NCBI RefSeq assembly: GCF_900115015.1
Contig: NZ_FOUZ01000003.1
Coordinates: 1-64,000, forward strand
Length of the DNA: 64,000 bases
Reading direction: 5' to 3'
Source: Algoriella xinjiangensis
Lineage (GTDB): Bacteria; Bacteroidota; Bacteroidia; Flavobacteriales; Weeksellaceae
A model generated the notes under the pieces. The model was not told the DNA's origin. It made no database searches and saw only the letters and a list, made by a program, of their open reading frames with translations. Shown one piece after another: positions 1 through 7,567 of this stretch. Position 1 is the stretch's first letter; the number at the start of each line of letters is the position of its first letter. The position numbers were made by a program, and so were the translations under genes.

Positions 1-40
1 ACGATCTGAACTTCTGTAAAATTGCTCTGTTTCATAATTA

Positions 41-87
41 TCCCTAAGTTAATAAACTATATTTTTAAACGGTCCGTTTTTTAGGGA
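41..87. repeat. Inverted repeat at the truncation point of the barrel gene
   Basis: TCCCTAA (41-47) and TTAGGGA (81-87) are inverted copies, and between them lies the palindrome AAACGGTCCGTTT (67-79). The stretch TTAGGGAAGATTA (81-93) is the reverse complement of a motif tandemly repeated at 9309-9390. It sits where recognisable barrel coding sequence begins. Confidence 0.4.
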
Positions 88-88
88 A

Positions 89-406
89 GATTACAGAGGT
101 AGTGTAGGACCCTATTTCGCTTATGGAATCGGAGGTAAGATGGAAGTAGCAGAATCAGATTGGTATTATGATAGCTATGAAAACACAAAATATAATACCT
201 TTTCTGATGATTCTGGTTTAAAAAGATTTGATTTAGGTTTAGGTTTTAAAGCAGGTGTTGAATATAAAAAGAATTATCAATTATCTATAGGTTATGATTT
301 TGGTTTAATTGATGCTTATAATAAATCTAAGAATGAAGATGATTATGATGTAACTGGAACATTAAAAAATAGTAACTTTAAAGTTTCTTTAGCTTACATG
401 TTTTAA
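89..406 (+). pseudogene. 3' fragment of an outer-membrane beta-barrel protein gene
   Basis: The reading frame is open from about position 56 to the stop at 404-406 and has no proper start or signal peptide. The encoded segment begins DYRGSVGPYFAYGIGGK and continues with alternating aromatic and hydrophobic strands, ending in SLAYMF, a terminal-Phe strand typical of outer-membrane barrels of the OMP_b-brl/PorT type. A Met at position 140 could start an 88-residue product, but barrel sequence already begins about 17 codons earlier, so the gene has lost its 5' part. The first 85 bases look unrelated to it. Confidence is good for a barrel C-terminus and moderate for truncation rather than a sequence reading error. 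Confidence 0.6.
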
Positions 407-410
407 TAGC

Positions 411-448
411 AAACCCTTTAGTAAAAATGTAAATTACTAAAGGGTTTT
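411..448 (+). terminator. Rho-independent terminator of the barrel fragment
   Basis: A 14-bp perfect stem (411-424 with 434-447) is followed by a short T run. It lies 4 bases after the stop codon, between convergent genes. Confidence 0.75.
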
Positions 449-517
449 ATACTTTTTAAACTCACTGTTTATAAGTGTTTAAGCTGTTTTTACTAACATA
501 ATATGGTAATAGTTGAC

Positions 518-1903
518 TTATATTTTTACTTTTAATTTAGGAGGGAAACTTATATGTTCTTTAAATGTATTTTCCATAATTAATTTTACTTCATCTAGAT
601 ATTTATTTGAAATCATAACACAATCGTGTATAGTTATTATTTCTATATTTTTATTATATTTTTTTATATTGTCAATTAACTTAAATAACATAATTGAAGC
701 TTCTATATGGAATAGATAATGTGCTAAAACCTTGTTACAATTCTCATAGGGTGGATAACCATATTTTTTTATCCATGTTTGATTATTTTTTAATTGATTT
801 AGTATATAATGAATATGTGGATATAATTCTTTTAATTTTTGTTCTACTTTCTGTTTAGTTCCTATTTCACAAAAGAAAAGACTGAGTATATCGCTTTTTT
901 GTAGATCACTGCCAGTAGTAAAGCGTTTATAAAAATTATTATCAAGAATATCAACATAAATCTGTTTTAATTCTTTAATTAATGATTCAGTAATTTCATT
1001 TTTGGTATAATAATTAATAATATCTTCAAAAATCACTTGATATAATACTAAATTATCATTTTCAATAATTAGATTTTTTAATTTAGTATTATACATTAAG
1101 CTGATAATAAATAAATAGGGAATACAACTGCTAATGTCTAATTCAGCCAGATTTTCACCAGATTTATTCGTAATTAATTTTCTGTATTGTGAAGATAAAT
1201 TAGTGAAATTTGTATGAAGTCTACCGTCAGTTTTATCATTTAAGCTCATCCATCTTCTTCCGTTGTGATAATCAAATAGAGATATTAGTGATGAGTATTC
1301 TGAAATAATATTTTGACTCATTAATTTATTTGAAAGTTTATCAAAATTGATATCGAACTTAGTTAGAAAATCATTTTTTAGTTTTTTTAGTTTCTTGTCA
1401 ATTATTTTCCCTTTGATCGATATTGTACAGTTTTTTTTTATATTATTAATAATTGATAATCTTGTGAGATCAATAATTTTATATCCGGAATTAATATAAG
1501 TATAGTTCATAGAATAACTAAATGATTTTCCATTTTTATATTCATTTCTAAATAATAAATTATCATAATTCAAATGTTGATTAGTAAGAAATTTCATGAT
1601 CTTATGATAATCACGATCAATAGATTGTAATAAAGTTGATGGTAAATCAATATACACATCGTTAAATATAAATTGATTGGTATTTACATATTTATTTTTT
1701 TCTTCTTGATTTTTAACATTTAATCGATGAATTGTTGAATAGAATATTAGATATAAAATATAATAAATAGATTCAATTCTTAGCTTTTTTATATCGAAAT
1801 CGTACTTTTCTAATTTTCCAGTTATGCTATTTAGAAATTGATTGTTAGATGCAATTATTATTTTTTCGATATCAATTTTATTGGGTAAAAAAATCTTTTT
1901 CAT
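518..1903 (-). CDS. Divergent family A DNA polymerase-like protein (palm motifs, no exonuclease)
   Basis: A 461-residue, very AT-rich gene. In order: DGRLHTNFTNLSSQYR (226-241), like the RxHT...R segment before motif A; ELDISSCIP (254-262), like motif A with Asp256; K336 in QKSDILSLFF, in the place of motif B; YPHIHYIL (about 360-367), like the FPGVKRY segment that follows motif B in Pol I; and ITIHDCVMIS (424-433), like motif C with H426-D427. The order and spacing match the palm and fingers of family A polymerases or T7-like RNA polymerases. I see no 3'-5' or 5'-3' exonuclease domain. A role in replicating or priming a mobile element is inferred. It lies downstream of the 485-aa gene, separated by a terminator. 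The similarity is motif-level only. Confidence 0.5.
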   Translation of the reverse strand: MKKIFLPNKIDIEKIIIASNNQFLNSITGKLEKYDFDIKKLRIESIYYILYLIFYSTIHRLNVKNQEEKNKYVNTNQFIFNDVYIDLPSTLLQSIDRDYHKIMKFLTNQHLNYDNLLFRNEYKNGKSFSYSMNYTYINSGYKIIDLTRLSIINNIKKNCTISIKGKIIDKKLKKLKNDFLTKFDINFDKLSNKLMSQNIISEYSSLISLFDYHNGRRWMSLNDKTDGRLHTNFTNLSSQYRKLITNKSGENLAELDISSCIPYLFIISLMYNTKLKNLIIENDNLVLYQVIFEDIINYYTKNEITESLIKELKQIYVDILDNNFYKRFTTGSDLQKSDILSLFFCEIGTKQKVEQKLKELYPHIHYILNQLKNNQTWIKKYGYPPYENCNKVLAHYLFHIEASIMLFKLIDNIKKYNKNIEIITIHDCVMISNKYLDEVKLIMENTFKEHISFPPKLKVKI

Positions 1904-1920
1904 ATTTAATTTTTTTTAAA

Positions 1921-1942
1921 AAAGGCTCCAAATGGAGCCTTT
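1921..1942 (-). terminator. Terminator between the 485-aa and polymerase-like genes
   Basis: A 10-bp perfect stem (1921-1930 with 1933-1942) is followed on the minus strand by a run of T. It lies just after the stop of the 485-aa gene and just before the next start, so the polymerase-like gene may need its own promoter or read-through. Confidence 0.75.
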
Positions 1943-1949
1943 AAATAAT

Positions 1950-3407
1950 CTAGTTTAGTTTTTTTATCTGATCAATTATTGTAAATACCTTTTCAATGTT
2001 TTCCTCTTTGATGAGTTGAGTTTCATGGCATAAATAATCTCTAAAAAGAATTTTTAAATTGTTGTCATAACTAACAAAGAATACAAGATTTGCCTTACTA
2101 AGATTATTGAATACATACCATAAATATTCATCATTCATAATAGAATTCACTATACATAAAACATTTTCAACCCAGAATAAGTTATGGATAGAGCAATAAT
2201 ATTCTTTATTCCCATTACTGTTTTTTATAGTAAATTCAGAATTTTCGCTTACTAATAAATCAATTATTTTATTTGATTTATTGTCGTCATTTAAATCAAT
2301 TTTATTTAGTTTTTTTCTTTCTTTATTTAGTTTTAGACTAATCTCTGAAATGGTTTCACAATATTTATTAAATGATAATTCACTTTTGTTTGTTACAAAA
2401 TCATTATATGTTTTTTGGATCATTTGATATATTGGACTGCCTTCAAAAATTATAGAGGTAGAGAATCCATAAACTTCTGTAAATCTTTTTAATAATGAAA
2501 AATGCACATAATCATTATGACTTATTATGAAATTATTTATAATAAAATCCGTTGTTTTTAAGAATTTGTTCTTTTCAAACTCAGTAATTAATACATAATC
2601 ATATTGATTTATTAAATAGTCAATTTCATAAGTTTTATTCACCAGATAATTTTTTGCTGCCTTTTTAAATTTATTGATAAAGAATCTTATTTTTCGATTA
2701 TCTAATCCTTTTAATTCGATATCCTTAAAAATATATTTTATAATAAACTTCAGATTATTGTCTTCACAATACTCTTGATAAAACTGATCAAAATTCGATG
2801 TTTTATTTAAGTTTTTTAAAGCATAGTCAATTAATTCAAAAATTCCATTTAAATGACTATTAATAATTAAGCTATTTACTTTTGTGACAAGTGGTAGATT
2901 ACGTTTAAGAATTTTAAAACCATACAAAGATTTATCATTTTTTAAAGAAATTTTATCATTAAAGTTCATGTTATGATAATTGTTCACCATAAATTGAGCT
3001 AAATAATGACTACTGCCAATAAAAACATCTTCATATTTATCTATTACAAATAGCTCTAAAGCGGAGTTCAATAGTTCTTTAAATAAATTAAAATCAATAT
3101 TCAGAGTTTCTATTATTTCTGAATATGCATTACTAGCAATTAAATTGCTGTTTAATAGTTCATTAAATTGATCTTCAGAAAGATTCTCATATTCAAATAT
3201 GTCGTTTTCGTTCTCAAAACGTTCAACATATCCGGATAGACAAATGAAATTTGATATAAGTTTTTTATCTCGAGCCGAGATTAGAATATCGTCTTGATCA
3301 ACTATTGAAAATTGATGAAGAAATTCTTTTAAAACGTTAGCAACTGTAAATTCTAAGTTTTCTATTTGCTTACATACTACGTAAGACTTTTCATTTAAAA
3401 TACTCAT
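1950..3407 (-). CDS. Hypothetical protein, 485 aa, island-encoded
   Basis: I do not recognise a family. The protein is rich in Asn, Lys, Ile and Phe and has no signal peptide or membrane segment. It appears largely helical, with a basic, lysine-rich stretch near residues 235-260. The C-terminal third has a mixed alpha/beta look with a short Cys/His patch (YYCSIHNLFW, about residue 410). It sits between the HTH gene and the polymerase-like gene on the same strand, so a role in the same mobile-element module is inferred. Base composition is markedly AT-rich, like the rest of the left island. The start Met fits the absence of upstream in-frame coding potential. Confidence 0.6.
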   Translation of the reverse strand: MSILNEKSYVVCKQIENLEFTVANVLKEFLHQFSIVDQDDILISARDKKLISNFICLSGYVERFENENDIFEYENLSEDQFNELLNSNLIASNAYSEIIETLNIDFNLFKELLNSALELFVIDKYEDVFIGSSHYLAQFMVNNYHNMNFNDKISLKNDKSLYGFKILKRNLPLVTKVNSLIINSHLNGIFELIDYALKNLNKTSNFDQFYQEYCEDNNLKFIIKYIFKDIELKGLDNRKIRFFINKFKKAAKNYLVNKTYEIDYLINQYDYVLITEFEKNKFLKTTDFIINNFIISHNDYVHFSLLKRFTEVYGFSTSIIFEGSPIYQMIQKTYNDFVTNKSELSFNKYCETISEISLKLNKERKKLNKIDLNDDNKSNKIIDLLVSENSEFTIKNSNGNKEYYCSIHNLFWVENVLCIVNSIMNDEYLWYVFNNLSKANLVFFVSYDNNLKILFRDYLCHETQLIKEENIEKVFTIIDQIKKLN

Positions 3408-3539
3408 AAATATATAAATTTGAAAGTTACATTTTGGGCATGAGAAGCCCTGTCCAGATTATCATTATTGATATTGGATACTTTTTTAATTATTAAAATT
3501 CAGTTTAATAAAAGGTCGTTTAAACCAATATAAGTGAGG

Positions 3540-3842
3540 TTAGTTTAATTTATTACTTAGAAGTTTCTGTTCGATTTCAGAGCGTAAGTAATAGCGTTTG
3601 TTACCCAGTCCGTACTGAGAAATTATTCCTTTAGTTGTCCAACGATAAAGTGTGCTTAAATCTATTTTTAAGATTCTTGCAGTTTCTTCTCGAGTAAGAA
3701 ATTCAACTTCCATTGTCAAGATCTCTTTTTGTTGGTTAATAGTTTTTTCTACTATTGTTTTGATCTTTATAATAAGATCATCTGCGTCTACATTGTAGAG
3801 TGTTAATGTGTTCATAACTGTTTTCTTAATTTGTTGATGCAA
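3540..3842 (-). CDS. Excisionase-like helix-turn-helix DNA-binding protein (HTH_17)
   Basis: A 100-residue protein with a MerR/excisionase-type winged helix from about residue 47: FLTREETARILKIDLSTLYR is followed by W-T-KGII and a short wing leading to YYLRSEIEQKLL. This is the usual HTH_17 pattern of Bacteroidetes mobile elements, where such proteins act as excision factors or regulators next to an integrase. The N-terminal half is helical and probably mediates dimerisation. It lies after the terminator of the restriction operon, so it probably has its own transcript, and it precedes the 485-aa gene. Its role as Xis or a regulator is inferred. Confidence 0.8.
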   Translation of the reverse strand: MHQQIKKTVMNTLTLYNVDADDLIIKIKTIVEKTINQQKEILTMEVEFLTREETARILKIDLSTLYRWTTKGIISQYGLGNKRYYLRSEIEQKLLSNKLN

Positions 3843-3860
3843 AGATTTATCAAAAAAAAA

Positions 3861-3887
3861 TGTGGAAAGCTAAAAACGCTTTCCACA
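3861..3887 (-). terminator. Terminator of the type III R-M operon
   Basis: TGTGGAAAGC (3861-3870) pairs perfectly with GCTTTCCACA (3878-3887). On the minus strand nine T residues follow. It lies downstream of the 318-aa gene and closes the mod-res operon. Confidence 0.85.
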
Positions 3888-3914
3888 CTTTTTAAATAAT
3901 TGTTAAACAGGTGT

Positions 3915-4871
3915 TTATTTTTTATTCTTAAGAAATAAACCTAATTTTTTTCGGGGAGTTCCTTCCATCTCTTTTCTCATTAGGCTATTAAGATTTTCGA
4001 TATAAGATTCAGCTATTCTTTTATATGAAGGAGATACGGACTTAACTAGGTATGATTTTCTTACTGTTCTATTAGTGCAACCTAGTAAGTCAGCTATAAA
4101 ATCTTCAATTTTACTGTCTTCAATTTGATAATTGACTTTTAGTTGATCAATTATTCCCATTTTTTCTAACATGTAAATCTTTAGAGCAAAATCACTGTCG
4201 ACTTTTGAATCGAATTTTAGATTATTAAATGATTTTTTGGTTTTAAATTTTTTCTTTAAAATTTTTACAACTTCATTTTTGTGATATAAATGTTCGTGAA
4301 ATTTATTAAAGTCAAAAAAGCTATATTTTTCGATATCATTTTCCCAGTTATTTGAATTATATTTTTTTAAAAAGCTGGTGAAATAGAAGTTTTCATTTAA
4401 AAAGTCATTGATATAATCATCTACTAAAATATAATCGACAAATATTTCATTAGTATACTCTTTTAAAATATTTTTAATATTAACTTTAGTAACGGTAGCA
4501 TCTTCCGACTTTATTTTTTTTAGATATCTGCCTACTAATCCGTATAGTTCATATAAATATGAAATTAAAGATTTGGTTGAATCAGTATCTTTTCTGTTAA
4601 TTTGAAAATCGAGCGGTTTACTAATGTTTCTAACGGATAGTTGATAACTTTTTAGAATTGCTTCAGCATTATTTATGGAGTATTCTTCTTCTAGTTCAGA
4701 TAATATTGTTAGGTGTGAAATACTTTTTTCGTTAAATAAAATAGCTTCTTTTAAAAATTTACGTTCGTTATAATCTTCATTTTGAATAAGCCATTGATTT
4801 AATTTAGAAGTGTAATTAAGCTCTAAATCACTAACGTCTTCAAAATTATATAGTTCTTCTTTATTAATCAT
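3915..4871 (-). CDS. Hypothetical protein, third gene of the type III R-M operon
   Basis: A 318-residue protein with no recognised family, predicted soluble and mostly helical. The C-terminal part (about 235-318) contains DFIADLLGCTNRTVRKSY, which reads like a helix-turn-helix, then a basic tail (RKKLGLFLKNKK), so nucleic-acid binding is plausible. Its start codon is 3 bases after the res stop and an intrinsic terminator follows it, so it is co-transcribed with mod and res. Such a partner is not part of the classical two-gene type III system. It could be a regulator, an accessory nuclease-control factor, or cargo captured in the operon. No enzymatic motif is visible. Confidence 0.65.
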   Translation of the reverse strand: MINKEELYNFEDVSDLELNYTSKLNQWLIQNEDYNERKFLKEAILFNEKSISHLTILSELEEEYSINNAEAILKSYQLSVRNISKPLDFQINRKDTDSTKSLISYLYELYGLVGRYLKKIKSEDATVTKVNIKNILKEYTNEIFVDYILVDDYINDFLNENFYFTSFLKKYNSNNWENDIEKYSFFDFNKFHEHLYHKNEVVKILKKKFKTKKSFNNLKFDSKVDSDFALKIYMLEKMGIIDQLKVNYQIEDSKIEDFIADLLGCTNRTVRKSYLVKSVSPSYKRIAESYIENLNSLMRKEMEGTPRKKLGLFLKNKK

Positions 4872-4874
4872 AGA

Positions 4875-7565
4875 TTATTTTGTTAGGAACTTATTTAGTA
4901 AGTATGCAAAATTTATTGTTTTATTAATTTCGTCGTGTGGAATTAATAAATAATGCCAAGGTTTACCACCGTTTTCTAAATTGTACGCGGTAGCATATTT
5001 ACAGTATGTTTTAGCTGCATCTTCTTTTTGTAGTACATCTGAATCTTGCATTTTATCTTTAGATTTTGGTTCTATCATATAAATTGCATCTTCAGTTTCA
5101 ACTACAAAATCCGGTTCGTAACGTTTAGAGTTATTATCCCAATAAATACGGAATTGATTGCTTGCCGGTCTTAACCATTTTACTACTGTACTATCATTCT
5201 CAAGTACAAATGCTAATTCTTTTTCTGTGTTTGAATCAAACTTGTATTCAAAATGACATGCTTTTTCAAAACCTGTAAATACATACTTTGGTACTAAACT
5301 AACAGGTGAGATAGTATCTCTATAATCTTTAAAACCATTATTATCTAATGCCTTAAAATTATGTGATTCTATTTTGGTAAATGGTAATACGTTTGGTTTT
5401 TCGTAGTTGCTGTATTCAATTTTGAAATGGTTTTTCATTTGAAGGTAGATACGATCAGCAATGGTTTTCTTAAATTGAAATACTGCTTTTTTCATATCTT
5501 TTTCATCTGAATTACTAGCTTCTATTGCACCATAGGCTTGTTTTGCTAGCTTATGTAATAATTCAGCATTATCATCATAATCTACATCCGAATAATTTAA
5601 TAATTCTACAATGATATTATTGATAGGATTACCATAATTACCACTAGAAACAGCTCTAAGAGTTTCTATATCTTTTTTATCAGATAAACTTTGTCTTAAA
5701 ATTTCATCATCGAATGCTTTAAGCTGAAATCCGGAAATATCTAAATCAAAATCTTCAAAATAAGCATGAGCATCCCCTTGAACTAAGTCCATACGAGGTA
5801 TTTCAATAATTTGTTTTTTGTAATTAGAAACTACTGTTTCATATATTGTTTCAGCTTCCTTTACAATATCATCTGCAAACAAATTACCTTGTCCTTGATT
5901 GAATGTTTCTTTTATTTGCTCAATAACTTTAGCTTTCGCTTCGGGTTTAGCAAAATCTTCAACCTTCTTTATCTCTGGAATTTTATTTAATGTTGGTAAT
6001 ACAGAAATAATAGCCTTTTTAGCATCAACTTGATTTTGGGCTGTCTGTTTTTCTTGTACATCAACAATCGCATCAACTTTTGCTTGCTCTTCTTCAATTT
6101 CTTTTTCAGCTTTCGATACAGATGTTGTAGCAATAGTTTTCTCTTTTACTTCATCTTCATCAAATTCAATAAATGAAATCTTATTAAGAATAGATTCTGG
6201 ATTTTGAGCTTCAGCAATAACTGCATCAAAATTATCATGAGCGATTACCGTTAATTTATCTATATTAGCTTCCCCTGTTCGTTTTCCACCAAAAGGAAGT
6301 CTTAATCCTCGTCCAATAGTTTGCTCAATTAAAACTGATGCATTTGCAGCACGTAAAGGCACAATTGTGTACAGGTTAGAAACGTCCCAACCTTCTTTTA
6401 ACATATTGACGTGAATAACAATTTCTATTTCATTTTCTGGGTTTTCTAATGAAACAAAAAGTTGTTCAATTTCTTCATCTTTTTTAGTAGAAGAATCTAT
6501 TTGTAAAACTTTCCCTATGTATTGCCCTTCGTAAAAAGTAGTTGAATTGATATAATCATAAACCGCTTTGGCATGCGTAATATCTTTACAAACTACCAAA
6601 ACAAAAGGTTTTACGACTTTTTGGTTGTTATTTAGTGCGTATAATTCTAAATCTGTTTTGGTTTGTTGGTGAATAGAAATGGCATCTTCTAACTTCACTT
6701 GCTCTATTTTTTCTGAACTTTCACCTTTTGGATCGAAGTTTTTACGTTTAGCAATCGTAGGATTTTTAACATACAAACCATCTGCTAAAGCTTTGGCTAA
6801 GGTATACTCGTAAACAATGTTTTTGAAAGGTTTTCCCTTTTCATCAATTGGTGTAGCAGTTAATTCTATACCTAATACAGGATTTAGTTCATCAATTGCT
6901 TTTTTAGAAGCATCTGCATGATAGCGGTGAGCTTCATCCATTAAGACTACTAGATCATCTAAAGATGAAAGATGTTGCCAATATGATTCTCCTAAGTATT
7001 CAGATAAACGTTTCATTTTAGGTGCTAATGCAACACCTTTCGTTTTAGAACCTTTATTTTCTGAATTGAACTTAGAAATATTGAAAATATTGATGCGTAC
7101 TTCTGATTCGTTGAACAAAGCCCCTTGTTGAGCATAATTATCTCCAGTAATAATTACAGGGCGATTGTGTACAAATTCTGAAATGCCATTGAATACATAT
7201 TTACTGTACGCTGGGTCTCCGAAATCTTTGATTAGCTTTTCGTAAATGGTTAAGTTAGGTGCTAGAATAAAGAAATTCTTAACGCCTTTGGCTAAATACA
7301 AATAGGTAATGATAGCCCCCATTAAACGTGTTTTACCAACACCCGTAGCTATGTTGTGGGTGATGGAAGGAAATGCACGCTGAAAATCTGTACAAAAAGG
7401 ATACAAGCCTTTTATGACTTGTAAATCTTCCTGAACAGTAGTATTTCTTTTCGTTTTATTTAGAGGAATATGATCTGCTATGGTTGCTGTAACTTCTAAC
7501 GCTTCTGCTAAAGGTAAACGCAACGATAAACGTTGTTTTATTTGGTTAATAGTGTTTTGATTCAT
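4875..7565 (-). CDS. res: Type III restriction enzyme, Res subunit (helicase-nuclease)
   Basis: An 896-residue superfamily 2 helicase with a C-terminal nuclease. Walker A is ATGVGKT (73-79), motif II is DEAH (210-213), motif III is TATP (236-239), and motif VI is QTIGRGLRLPFGG (about residue 412). Near the C-terminus a PD-(D/E)xK nuclease core is visible: PDF (Asp819) and EPK (Glu832, Lys834). In type III systems Res acts only in complex with Mod, translocating or sliding along DNA and cutting about 25-27 bp from one of two inversely oriented sites. The start is 2 bases after the mod stop, so the two are translationally coupled. All key motifs are intact and the enzyme is probably active. Confidence 0.93.
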   Translation of the reverse strand: MNQNTINQIKQRLSLRLPLAEALEVTATIADHIPLNKTKRNTTVQEDLQVIKGLYPFCTDFQRAFPSITHNIATGVGKTRLMGAIITYLYLAKGVKNFFILAPNLTIYEKLIKDFGDPAYSKYVFNGISEFVHNRPVIITGDNYAQQGALFNESEVRINIFNISKFNSENKGSKTKGVALAPKMKRLSEYLGESYWQHLSSLDDLVVLMDEAHRYHADASKKAIDELNPVLGIELTATPIDEKGKPFKNIVYEYTLAKALADGLYVKNPTIAKRKNFDPKGESSEKIEQVKLEDAISIHQQTKTDLELYALNNNQKVVKPFVLVVCKDITHAKAVYDYINSTTFYEGQYIGKVLQIDSSTKKDEEIEQLFVSLENPENEIEIVIHVNMLKEGWDVSNLYTIVPLRAANASVLIEQTIGRGLRLPFGGKRTGEANIDKLTVIAHDNFDAVIAEAQNPESILNKISFIEFDEDEVKEKTIATTSVSKAEKEIEEEQAKVDAIVDVQEKQTAQNQVDAKKAIISVLPTLNKIPEIKKVEDFAKPEAKAKVIEQIKETFNQGQGNLFADDIVKEAETIYETVVSNYKKQIIEIPRMDLVQGDAHAYFEDFDLDISGFQLKAFDDEILRQSLSDKKDIETLRAVSSGNYGNPINNIIVELLNYSDVDYDDNAELLHKLAKQAYGAIEASNSDEKDMKKAVFQFKKTIADRIYLQMKNHFKIEYSNYEKPNVLPFTKIESHNFKALDNNGFKDYRDTISPVSLVPKYVFTGFEKACHFEYKFDSNTEKELAFVLENDSTVVKWLRPASNQFRIYWDNNSKRYEPDFVVETEDAIYMIEPKSKDKMQDSDVLQKEDAAKTYCKYATAYNLENGGKPWHYLLIPHDEINKTINFAYLLNKFLTK

Positions 7566-7567
7566 AG

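Noticed and set aside
513-719. Plus-strand 68-aa ORF opposite the polymerase-like gene
   Set aside because: It is a shadow of the minus-strand 461-aa gene, with no independent support.
518-1903. 461-aa island protein as a reverse transcriptase/retron
   Set aside because: There is no YxDD or other RT motif; IHD and the RxHT segment fit family A polymerases instead.
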